The position numbers and the translations under genes are program-made. Below are positions 33,651 to 41,786 of a DNA stretch of 64,000 nt, piece after piece. This stretch comes from Verrucosispora sp. NA02020. GTDB lineage: Bacteria > Actinomycetota > Actinomycetes > Mycobacteriales > Micromonosporaceae. The notes beneath the pieces are model-generated. The model saw only the letters and a program-made list of their open reading frames with translations. It had not been told where the DNA came from and ran no database searches. Where the stretch lies: the NCBI RefSeq assembly GCF_013364215.1, contig NZ_CP054923.1:5766001-5830000 (forward strand), in the 5' to 3' direction. The first letter of the stretch is position 1. Each line of letters opens with the position of its first letter.

Positions 33651-35220
33651 CGCCTTCCATCAGAGACCCCGCCATCACGAGGTCGAGCACGGTGTTCTCG
33701 TCGAGTTCGCCCGCCGGGGCGGTACGCACGACCCGGCCCTCCCGCATGACCAGCACCCGATCGGCCAGACCGAGCACCTCGGGCACCTCGCTGGAGACCA
33801 GCAGCACCCCGACACCCTCGGCGGCGAGTTGCCGGATCACCTGGTACAGCTCGGCGCGGGCGCCCACGTCCACGCCCCGGGTCGGTTCGTCGAGCAACAG
33901 CAGTCTGGTGTCGCCGAGCAGCCAGCGCCCGACCACCACCTTCTGCTGGTTGCCGCCGGAGAGCGTGCGCACCGCCCGGCGTACGTCGCGCGGGCGCATC
34001 TCCAGCTTCTCCGCGATCCGGTCCGCCTCGGCGCGTTCCTTCCCGACGTCGGTGAACCCGAGTCGGGCGTACCTGCTGAAGGTCGCCAGCGTGACGTTGC
34101 GGTAGATCGGCTCGCCGAGCAGCAGGGCCTGGCTCTTGCGTTCCTCCGGGGCCATGCCCATGCCGGCCCGGACCGCCGCGCCGACGCTGCCCGACCGCAG
34201 GGCCCGACCGGACATCCGCACCGAGCCGGACTCGGCCCGCCGGGCGCCGTAGATCGTCTCCAGCAGCTCGGACCGGCCGGAACCGACCAGCCCGGCGATG
34301 CCGACGATCTCCCCGGCCCGGACCGAGAGCGAGACGTCGGCGAACTCCCCGGCCCGGGTCAACCCGTCGACCTGGAGCAGTTCGTCGCCGACACCGGTGC
34401 TGTCGGGGCGATCCGGGAAGACGTACTCGATGGTCCGGCCGGTCATCCGGGAGACCAGGTCACGCGTCGGGGTGTCCCGGGCCGCCAGGTTCGAGGCCGT
34501 GGTCCGGCCGTCCTTGAGGACCGTCACCCGGTCACCGATCTCGCGGATCTCCTCCAGCCGGTGCGAGATGTAGATGACCGCGATCCCCTGCGCGGTCAGC
34601 TCGCGGATGATCCGGAAGAGGTTCTCCACCTCGTCGTGGGCGAGCACCGCACTCGGTTCGTCCATGATGATCAGCCGGGCTTCGTGGGAGAGCGCGCGGG
34701 CCATGCTGACCACCTGCTTGCCGGCTGCCGGCAGCGCTCGCACCACCCGGCCCGGCGGGATCTCCGCGTGCCCGAGCCGACCGAGGATCTGCCGGGTACG
34801 CCGGGCCATCTGCCCCCGGCGGACGAAGCCGATGCGACGCGGCTCGTGCCCGAGGAAGGCGTTCTCCGCCACCGACAGGTCGTCGACCAGGTCGAGTTCC
34901 TGATAGATGGTGGCGATCCCGGCTCGCATGGCAGCCTGCGGGTTGGCGAAGGTGACCGGCTCGCCGCGCCATTCGACCAGCCCCGAGTCCGGTCGATGCA
35001 CTCCGGCGAGCACCTTGATCAGGGTCGACTTGCCGGCGCCGTTCTGCCCGAGCAGGCAGTGCACCTCGCCGGCCCGGACCTCCAACTGCACGCCGTCCAG
35101 CGCGCGTACGCCCGGGAAGGTCTTGACCACGTCGGTCAGACGCAGGACCACCTCGCCGGCCACGGTGTCGTCCGGAGCTTCGACCAGTGGCGCGTCGCTC
35201 ACGTCGCCGTCGGTGTTCAC
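33640..35220 (-). CDS. sugar ABC transporter ATP-binding protein, two-domain RbsA type
   Basis: The protein is 526 residues with two ABC domains. Domain 1 has Walker A GQNGAGKST and Walker B LIIMDEPSA, with a degenerate signature (LPAAGKQVVSMA). Domain 2 has the usual atypical Walker A VGSGRSELLE, the signature LSGGNQQKVVVGRW and LLLLDEPTRGVDVG. This is the standard architecture of ribose/galactose/inositol importers. The GTG at 35220 overlaps the ROK stop (GTGA); a second GTG at 35202 is possible. The gene ends within the 80-bp duplication. It energises uptake together with the permease and lipoprotein downstream. Confidence 0.93.
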   Translation of the reverse strand: MNTDGDVSDAPLVEAPDDTVAGEVVLRLTDVVKTFPGVRALDGVQLEVRAGEVHCLLGQNGAGKSTLIKVLAGVHRPDSGLVEWRGEPVTFANPQAAMRAGIATIYQELDLVDDLSVAENAFLGHEPRRIGFVRRGQMARRTRQILGRLGHAEIPPGRVVRALPAAGKQVVSMARALSHEARLIIMDEPSAVLAHDEVENLFRIIRELTAQGIAVIYISHRLEEIREIGDRVTVLKDGRTTASNLAARDTPTRDLVSRMTGRTIEYVFPDRPDSTGVGDELLQVDGLTRAGEFADVSLSVRAGEIVGIAGLVGSGRSELLETIYGARRAESGSVRMSGRALRSGSVGAAVRAGMGMAPEERKSQALLLGEPIYRNVTLATFSRYARLGFTDVGKERAEADRIAEKLEMRPRDVRRAVRTLSGGNQQKVVVGRWLLGDTRLLLLDEPTRGVDVGARAELYQVIRQLAAEGVGVLLVSSEVPEVLGLADRVLVMREGRVVRTAPAGELDENTVLDLVMAGSLMEGAPA

Positions 35221-36395
35221 GCTGCCTCCAGGAAAGCCAGGTCGCTGGCGAGCACCGCGGCTCCGGCGACACCGGCGCGGGGTCCCAGTTCGGAGAGCAC
35301 GACCGGCAGGTTGCCGGTGGCCAGCGGCAGGGAACGCCGGTAGACGACGCTGCGGATCTCGGCGAGCAGGACGTGCCCGAGTTGGGCGAGTCCACCGCCG
35401 ATGACGATCATCGACGGGTTGGTGAAGCTGACCAGTCCGGCGAGGACGCTGCCGAGGCGTCGGCCGCCCTCGCGGATGAGCTGGATGCAGGCCACGTCGC
35501 CCTCGACGGCACCGGCGGCGACGTCCTGGGCGGTGACCGACCCCTGCACGCGCAGGCGTTCGGCCAGCGCGGGTGAGGCACCGGTACGCGCTGCGGCAGT
35601 GGCCTCCTTGGCCAGCGCGGCGCCGCTGAACAGCGCCTCCAGGCAGCCGGCGTTGCCGCACGAGCAGACCGGCCCGTGCCCGTCGACCTGGATGTGGCCG
35701 ATGTCCCCGGCGCAGCCGTCGGTGCCCCGGTAGACCTCGCCACTCAGGTAGATCCCGCACCCGATCCCGGTGCCGATCTTGACGAAGAGGAAGTCGTCGA
35801 CCGAGTGCGCCACCCCGCCGTGCCGTTCGCCGATCGCCATGATGTTCACGTCGTTGTCGACCACCGCCGGGCAGCCGTGCTCGCGGGTGAGCAGCTCACG
35901 GACCGGAAAGCGGTCCCATCCCGGCATGATCGGCGGGGACACCGGCACTCCGTCGCGGAAGCTGACCGGACCGGGCACCCCGATGCCGACCGCGTTCAGC
36001 CGGTCGTAGACGCCGTCCACACGGGCCTTGGCGAGCAGTTCGTTCACGCGGTGCAGGGTCACCTTGGGACCGGAGCGGATGTCGGCCGTCTCCGCGTACG
36101 CCGCCACGGGCTCCAGGCGGCCGTTGACGACTTCGACGTCGATGGAGCTGGCTCCGAGGTCGACGGCCGCGAACCGCAGGTCCGGGCTCAGTTCGACGAG
36201 CGTGGAGCGTCGGCCGCCCCGGGAGGCGGCCATGCCGGCCTCGGCGACGTAGCCATGGCTCACCAGTCGTTCCAGCTCGGCCAGCAGCCGGGGACGGGGG
36301 ATCTCCAGGCGGTCCGCCAGCTCCGCCCGGGAGACGGCCCCCTGGTCGCGGAGCAACCGCAACAGGCGCACGTGCAGGGGTTCGACGGTCCGCAT
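35217..36395 (-). CDS. ROK family transcriptional regulator of the ABC importer operon
   Basis: The protein is 392 residues. A winged helix is at the N-terminus (VRLLRLLRDQGAVSRAELAD), followed by the ROK fold with FAAVDLGASSIDVEV, VGIGVPGPVSFRDG, VKIGTGIGCGIYLSG and zinc motif CSCGNAGCLEALF. AAAGGGG precedes the ATG at 36395. It is the first gene of the operon and therefore autoregulated; palindromes upstream (36421-36457 and 36509-36530) are likely binding sites. The inducer is probably the transported sugar or its phosphate. Confidence 0.93.
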   Translation of the reverse strand: MRTVEPLHVRLLRLLRDQGAVSRAELADRLEIPRPRLLAELERLVSHGYVAEAGMAASRGGRRSTLVELSPDLRFAAVDLGASSIDVEVVNGRLEPVAAYAETADIRSGPKVTLHRVNELLAKARVDGVYDRLNAVGIGVPGPVSFRDGVPVSPPIMPGWDRFPVRELLTREHGCPAVVDNDVNIMAIGERHGGVAHSVDDFLFVKIGTGIGCGIYLSGEVYRGTDGCAGDIGHIQVDGHGPVCSCGNAGCLEALFSGAALAKEATAAARTGASPALAERLRVQGSVTAQDVAAGAVEGDVACIQLIREGGRRLGSVLAGLVSFTNPSMIVIGGGLAQLGHVLLAEIRSVVYRRSLPLATGNLPVVLSELGPRAGVAGAAVLASDLAFLEAA

Positions 36396-36420
36396 CGGGA
36401 CCCCTTTCATCGATGCGATT

Positions 36421-36530
36421 CACATCGACGCAACGCCGATGTGTTGTGTCCGACACAGTAAGCGCCTTCCGAGCTGCCTGTCCAGATCTTCGGCCGACAT
36501 TCCACCAACTTTTGTCCGAGCAGACAAAAG
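36421..36530 (-). promoter_or_regulatory. palindromes upstream of the ROK/ABC operon
   Basis: Three inverted repeats lie 26 to 135 bases upstream of the ROK start: CACATCG-N9-CGATGTG (36421-36443), TGTGTC-C-GACACA (36445-36457) and CTTTTGTC-N6-GACAAAAG (36509-36530). The last is typical in spacing for a ROK/NagC-type operator. The remaining bases to 36740 hold no recognisable gene. Confidence 0.6.
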
Positions 36531-36740
36531 CTTCGAGTGGATCAAGGAAAGGGTTGCTCATCCGGTCCGCGCCGTGGCAGATGGTGGCCGCCGGCCTGCC
36601 GATGCCGCCCGAGGGCGGGAGGTGGCCGAACCGGCCGGAGCCTGACGACGCGCATCCGACCGGGCAGAACGAGCCTCGGCCCGAGCGCCGATGACCGGCG
36701 CTCGGACCCAGGGTGCCTCTGATCGGCTAAGAAGCCGAAC

Positions 36741-37787
36741 TCACTCCGTCTCGTCCTCCTGCCGCAGCTTGCGGTCGTCGCGCAGCTCGACGTACGGCTC
36801 CCGGTCGACCGGACGCAGGCCACCCGCGATGGCCCGGCCGCGCGCCAGCTCGGCGTCGAACTCGGCGCCGAAGAGGATCGCGACGTTGCTCAGCCAGAGC
36901 CAGACCAAGAAGATGATCACACCGGCGAGCGCACCGTAGGTCTTGTTGTACGAGCCGAAGTTGGCCACGTAGAGCGCGAAGACGCCGGAGACCAGCAGCC
37001 ACATCACCACCGCGAGGACCCCGCCCGGGCTGACCCAGCGGAAGCCGCCCTGCCGGGCGTTCGGAGAAGCCCAGTAGAGGATGGCGAACATCAGGCTGAC
37101 CAGGATCAGCAGCACCGGCCACTTGGCGAGGTCCCAGACCGTCACCGCCGTACTGCCGACCCCGATCGCGTCACCCACCTGCTCGGCGAACCGGCCGGTG
37201 AACACCACGATCACCGCACTGGCCAGCAGCAGCACCCCGATCACGGCGGTCACGCCCACCCGGATCGGCAGGGTCTTCCAGATCGGGCGTCCCTCCGGCA
37301 CGTCGTAGATGATGTTGGAGGCGCGCATGAAGGCGGCGACGTAGCCGGAGGCCGACCAGAAGGCAGCCAGCAGACCGATCACGGCGGCGAGGCCGGCGAG
37401 ACCGCCGTTCTGCTGCGCCTGGTCGATGGCCGCGTCGATGATCTGGCGGATGTTCTGCTCCGGCACCGCCTGGCCGACGGTGTCGCGCACGCCCTGGGTG
37501 GCGCTCGGGCCGAGCAGACCGAGCAGCGAGACCAGCACCAGCAGGCCGGGGAAGATGGAGAGCACACCGTAGTAGGTGAGGGCGGCGGCCCAGTCGGTCA
37601 GGCCGTCGGAGCTGAACTCCCGGACGGTCCGCCGCGCCGCCGCCACCCACTCGTCGCGGGACAGCCGGGTCGGCCCGTCGGGGGTGTCCCGGTCGGCCGG
37701 CAGGCGCTCCGCACCGCTGTGGGGATCGTCGGCGGGCTGCCGCACCGCGTCGGCCCGGTCTGGACGGGAAGACTTCTCGGAGGCCAT
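36741..37787 (-). CDS. YihY/virulence factor BrkB family membrane protein
   Basis: The protein is 348 residues with six hydrophobic helices. Family signatures are WVAAARRTVREFSSDGLTDW, AAALTYYGVLSIFPGLLVLV, LAAFWSASGYVAAFMRA, ILYWASPNARQGGFRWVSPG and YNKTYGALAGVIIFLVWLWL. GGGGAGGGGCG precedes the ATG at 37787. The function is not settled; it was once proposed as RNase BN, which is not supported, and a transport or envelope role is more likely. It stands alone. Confidence 0.92.
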   Translation of the reverse strand: MASEKSSRPDRADAVRQPADDPHSGAERLPADRDTPDGPTRLSRDEWVAAARRTVREFSSDGLTDWAAALTYYGVLSIFPGLLVLVSLLGLLGPSATQGVRDTVGQAVPEQNIRQIIDAAIDQAQQNGGLAGLAAVIGLLAAFWSASGYVAAFMRASNIIYDVPEGRPIWKTLPIRVGVTAVIGVLLLASAVIVVFTGRFAEQVGDAIGVGSTAVTVWDLAKWPVLLILVSLMFAILYWASPNARQGGFRWVSPGGVLAVVMWLLVSGVFALYVANFGSYNKTYGALAGVIIFLVWLWLSNVAILFGAEFDAELARGRAIAGGLRPVDREPYVELRDDRKLRQEDETE

Positions 37788-38369
37788 CGCCCCTCCCCTC
37801 ACCTCGATGTTCTCGCCCGAGACATGCCCCGCCAGTGCGCTCGGGTAACCACCCGCCGGCCCTCCGCGTGGACCGCGGACACGGCGTGCCGCCGACCACA
37901 CCGTCGTGCCGCCGACCGCACCGTCGCGCCACCGGTGCCGCGCGTCCGGCCCGGGCCATGGCGGAAAGGCGATCGGGAATGGCGCGTGCACCGGCGCAGA
38001 GCGCGACTCGTCGGGGATCCGCTGTCAACCGTGACGCGCCGACCGGATCAGGTCGGGCACCCGCACCGGTAGCCGCCGAACCACCGCCCCGGCCCGGACG
38101 ACCGACCCGATCGACGCCGCCACCCTCCGTCAGCATCTATACGGAGAGTAATGGATTCGCTGGCATTTCGACGCCGACATGTGACAGCCCAATGCCCCAG
38201 AAGGTGAAAAACGGACGCAGTTACGCGTGCTCGCGTCGCGCATCCGGCAGACTAACGCGCACGTCCCGCGCCGGTCGCGAAACTGATTCTGAAACAAGCG
38301 CAGCGGGGAGTGACTGAAACAAAATGAAAGTCACTCAGGGAAACGACGATCGACAATGTTCCCATCGAT
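37788..38369. other. long intergenic region with a palindrome before the TRAP genes
   Basis: I find no supported gene in these 580 bases. The right half is lower in G+C and likely holds the promoter of the TRAP transporter. An inverted repeat GAGTGACT-N13-AGTCACTC at 38308-38336 lies about 35 bases before the start codon and is a candidate operator. Confidence 0.55.
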
Positions 38370-40682
38370 GTGTCAATTCGCGTATCGTCCCCCCTCGTGT
38401 CGGCTATCCGATTCACCGATGATTCCGGACCCGAGGGCAATCGCGCCCGTGCCCGCGTGGCGGAGGCCGACCCCGAGGCCGATCCGCGCGCCGTCGGGAC
38501 CGTTCCGGCCACCATCCCCCGGCAACGACCCGGCCCCGAGCCCGCCACCGGCCCGAACACGCCACCCGGTGACCGACCCACCGGTGCCGGGGACACCGAC
38601 GCGCCGCCGGAGGTGGACGCGCGGGAACTGGCCGCCCAGTTCGAGGACGAGAAGCCCGGCCGTACGCTCACCGGGCCGGTCGCCGTCCTGCTGACCGCCG
38701 CGACCCTGGCCGTCGCGCTGCTCGCCCTCTGGCAGGTGTTCCGGCCACTGGCCCAGGGCAGCAAGTACTACCTGATCTTCTTCCTGGCCGGCGTACTCCC
38801 ACTGGTCTTCCTCGCGTACCCGGCCGACCTGCGGCTGCCCCGGCTGCGCCGCGACCGTGACGCGAACACCGACGGACGTGCCACGCCCCCGGCGCGGGCC
38901 CGCCCGCCACGCACCGGGCCGAGCGGGGTCGACTGGGCACTGGCAGTCGCCGCGCTCGCCGCCTGTCTCTACCCGGTGCTGCCGGTCGCGCTGGCCGGCG
39001 GTGGCGGCGGCTACGACGCCTTCCTCGACCGGCAGGGCCTGCTCGTCGGCACCGACGTGGCGATGGGCACCGTCCTGCTGCTCCTGCTGCTGGAGGCGTG
39101 CCGACGCACCACCGGCTGGATCCTGCCCGTGGTGTGCCTGGTCTTCCTCGGCTACGGCTACTACGGCGGACTGCTGCCGCAGACCTGGGCGGTGGCCCAC
39201 GCCGGGCTCGACTTCGGGCAGATCGTGGACGCCTTCTACAACTCCGACAGCGGGTTCTACGGCACCCCGTTGGACGTGGCCGCCACCTACATCGTGCTGT
39301 TCACCATCTACGGTGCGGTGCTGGACCGCTCCGGCGCCGGCCGGTTCTTCGTCGACCTCTCCGCCGCCGCGTTCCGCCGGTCCCGCACCGCCGCCGGTCG
39401 TACCGCGGTCGCCTCCGGCTTCCTGCTCGGCACCGTCTCCGGCTCGGGCGCCGCCACCACCGTCAGCATCGGTGCGGTCACCTGGCCGATCCTGCGCCGC
39501 GCCGGCTACCCGGCGGAACGGGCCGGCGGCATGCTCGCGGCGGCCGGTGTCGGCGCCATCCTCTCCCCGCCCACGCTCGGCGCGGCGGCGTTCATCATCG
39601 CCGAGTACCTGGGCGTCTCCTACCTCCAGGTGCTCGGCTGGGCGATGGTGCCGACCGTGCTCTACTACCTCGGCATCGTGCTCTCGGTGGAGATCGACGC
39701 GCGCCGCTCCGGGGTACGCGCGGCAGCCATGCCGGCCACCTCCGCCTGGCGGCTGCTGGCCCGCTCCGGCTATCACTTCGCCTCACTGTTCGCGATCGTC
39801 GGCCTGCTCGCCGTCGGCGTCTCGGCCACCCGCGCGGTGGTGCTGGCCACCCTGCTGGCGATCGTGCTGTCCTACCTGGACCGCAGGCACCGGCTCACCC
39901 CGCCCCGGCTGCTCGACGCGTTCTCCGGCGGCGCACGCGGGGTCCTCGCCGTCACGGTGGTCTGCGCGGCGGCCGGGATCATCACCGCCACCACCACGAA
40001 GACCGGGCTCGGGCCACAGGCCGCGGCGCTGCTGATCGACGCCGCCGGCATGGTCAGCTCGAATCCGGCTGTGGTGCTGGCGCTCACCGCGCTGCTCGCC
40101 GCCGTCGCGCTGAGCCTGCTCGGCCTGGCCATCCCGGTCACCGCGTCCTTCGTGATCGGCTGGGTGATCATCGGTCCGGCCCTGCTCGACCTCGGCGTCA
40201 GCGCCCCCGCCGCGGCGATGTTCGTCTTCTACTTCGCGGTGCTGTCCGAGGTGTCGCCGCCGACCGCGCTCGCCGCGGTCGCCGCCGCCGCGGTCACCGG
40301 CGGCCGCGTCGTACCGACCATGTGGCACACCCTGCGGTACGCGCTGCCGGCCTACCTCATCCCGCTCGCCTTCGTGGCCACCCCGACCGGGCTCGGCCTG
40401 CTCGGCATGGGCGGTCCACAACGGATCCTGGTCGCCGGCACGGTCACCGCGCTCAGCGTGGCGGTGCTGGCCGTGGCGGCGGGCGGCTGGCTGCCCGGGG
40501 TCGGCCCGGCGGGCGTACCGGAGCGGATGCTCGGCGCGATCGCCGGGCTCACGCTGCTCTGGCTGGAACCCGTACCCGTCGCGATCGGTGCCGTACTGGC
40601 CGGCGCCATGGCGGTGGGCGTTTTCGTACGACGCGGATCCGCCGGCTCCTCCGGCGGGACGCGAGCCGGATCACCGGCATGA
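38370..40682 (+). CDS. TRAP transporter fused permease (DctQM type, TAXI system)
   Basis: The protein is 770 residues. The first 90 are charged and probably disordered, then about 16 hydrophobic helices follow: a small-subunit-like part (LTGPVAVLLTAATLAVALLA, KYYLIFFLAGVLPLVFLAYP) and a large part with AVLDRSGAGRFFVDLSAAAF, FLLGTVSGSGAATTVSIGAV, GAILSPPTLGAAAFIIAEYL and VSPPTALAAVAAAAVTGG. This is the fused QM permease of sodium-driven TAXI transporters. The GTG at 38370 lacks a clear ribosome-binding site, and the GTG at 38397 is an alternative. Its stop overlaps the ATG at 40679. Confidence 0.92.
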   Translation: MSIRVSSPLVSAIRFTDDSGPEGNRARARVAEADPEADPRAVGTVPATIPRQRPGPEPATGPNTPPGDRPTGAGDTDAPPEVDARELAAQFEDEKPGRTLTGPVAVLLTAATLAVALLALWQVFRPLAQGSKYYLIFFLAGVLPLVFLAYPADLRLPRLRRDRDANTDGRATPPARARPPRTGPSGVDWALAVAALAACLYPVLPVALAGGGGGYDAFLDRQGLLVGTDVAMGTVLLLLLLEACRRTTGWILPVVCLVFLGYGYYGGLLPQTWAVAHAGLDFGQIVDAFYNSDSGFYGTPLDVAATYIVLFTIYGAVLDRSGAGRFFVDLSAAAFRRSRTAAGRTAVASGFLLGTVSGSGAATTVSIGAVTWPILRRAGYPAERAGGMLAAAGVGAILSPPTLGAAAFIIAEYLGVSYLQVLGWAMVPTVLYYLGIVLSVEIDARRSGVRAAAMPATSAWRLLARSGYHFASLFAIVGLLAVGVSATRAVVLATLLAIVLSYLDRRHRLTPPRLLDAFSGGARGVLAVTVVCAAAGIITATTTKTGLGPQAAALLIDAAGMVSSNPAVVLALTALLAAVALSLLGLAIPVTASFVIGWVIIGPALLDLGVSAPAAAMFVFYFAVLSEVSPPTALAAVAAAAVTGGRVVPTMWHTLRYALPAYLIPLAFVATPTGLGLLGMGGPQRILVAGTVTALSVAVLAVAAGGWLPGVGPAGVPERMLGAIAGLTLLWLEPVPVAIGAVLAGAMAVGVFVRRGSAGSSGGTRAGSPA

Positions 40683-40699
40683 ACGCGGAAGGAGCAAGA

Positions 40700-41719
40700 G
40701 TGGGACGGATCAACGTGCGGCTCGTGGCGGGAGTGGGAGCACTCGCCCTCGTCGCGGCCGGCACCGCAGGTTGCGGCGGCCGTCAGGGCGCCGCCGCCAC
40801 GGACGACACCGCGAACGCCGTCACCTGCGAGGTGGCCGAGAACACCCGGGTGGGCATCGCCACCGGCAACGCCACCGGCGTCTACTACGTGGTCGGCAAC
40901 GCCCTGGCCGGGCAGCTCTCGAACAGCACCGCCGGCCGGCTCACCGGCACGGCGGCCGAGACCGGCGCGTCGGTGCAGAACATCGAACAGCTCGTCGGCG
41001 GCCAGTACGACGTGGCGTTCTCGCTCTTCGACACCGCCGTCAACGCGGTGCAGGGCAAGGGCACCTTCACCACTCCGCAGCCGGTCGAGGCGCTGGCCCG
41101 GATCTACGACAACTACACCCAGGTGGTCGTCCGGGCCGACGCGGGAATCAACTCCGTGGCCGACATGAAGGGCAAGAAGATCTCCACCGGCTCCCCCAAG
41201 TCCGGCACCGAGGTCATCGCGAACCGCCTGCTGGAGGCCGCCGGACTCGATCCGGCCGCCGACATCCAGGCCCAGCGTCTGGACCTGACCAAGACGGTCG
41301 AGGGCGTCAAGGACGGCAGCCTCGACGGCTTCTTCTGGTCCGGCGGCGTACCCACCGGCGGTGTGACGGATCTCTTCACCACTGCCGGGGACAAGGTCAA
41401 GTTCATCGACATCACGCCGTTGTTGCCTAAGATGAGCGAGCTGAACCCCGCGTACCAGGCCGGCACGATCGGCAAGGACGTGTACTCCACTGTGGCGGAC
41501 ACCCCGACCATCGTGGTTCCCAACGTGCTGCTCGTCCGCAAGGACCTGGACGCCAACGTGGCCTGTGCGATCACCCGGACGGTGTTCGAGAAGAAGGACG
41601 CGCTGGCCCAGGCCAACCCCGCCGCCAAGGGCATCGCTCTGGACACCGCCCGCAAGACCGACCCGGTCGGTCTGCACCGGGGTGCGGACAAGGCGTTGCA
41701 GGACCTCGGCGCGAGCTGA
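40700..41719 (+). CDS. TAXI-family TRAP transporter solute-binding lipoprotein 1
   Basis: The protein is 339 residues. A lipoprotein signal ends AAGTAGC (Cys25). The TAXI fold is marked by VGIATGNATGVYYVVGNALA, NIEQLVGGQYDVAFSLFDTA, KKISTGSPKSGTEVIANRLL and FFWSGGVPTGGVTDL. GTG 40700 is preferred since GGAAGGAG lies just ahead; an ATG at 40679 that overlaps the permease stop would add seven residues. It hands its ligand, probably a small organic acid or amino acid, to the fused permease. Confidence 0.93.
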   Translation: MGRINVRLVAGVGALALVAAGTAGCGGRQGAAATDDTANAVTCEVAENTRVGIATGNATGVYYVVGNALAGQLSNSTAGRLTGTAAETGASVQNIEQLVGGQYDVAFSLFDTAVNAVQGKGTFTTPQPVEALARIYDNYTQVVVRADAGINSVADMKGKKISTGSPKSGTEVIANRLLEAAGLDPAADIQAQRLDLTKTVEGVKDGSLDGFFWSGGVPTGGVTDLFTTAGDKVKFIDITPLLPKMSELNPAYQAGTIGKDVYSTVADTPTIVVPNVLLVRKDLDANVACAITRTVFEKKDALAQANPAAKGIALDTARKTDPVGLHRGADKALQDLGAS

Positions 41720-41726
41720 CCGACCC

Positions 41727-41764
41727 GGCCGGGCCGGTGCCTCCCGTGGGGGCCCGGCCCGGCC
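41727..41764 (+). terminator. intercistronic hairpin between binding protein and kinase genes
   Basis: A perfect 11-base-pair stem (GGCCGGGCCGG) with a 16-base loop lies in the 67-base gap between the TAXI protein and the histidine kinase. It may partly terminate transcription so that the kinase is made at a lower level than the transporter. Confidence 0.65.
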
Positions 41765-41786
41765 ACCACTACCTCGGGAGACCCCC

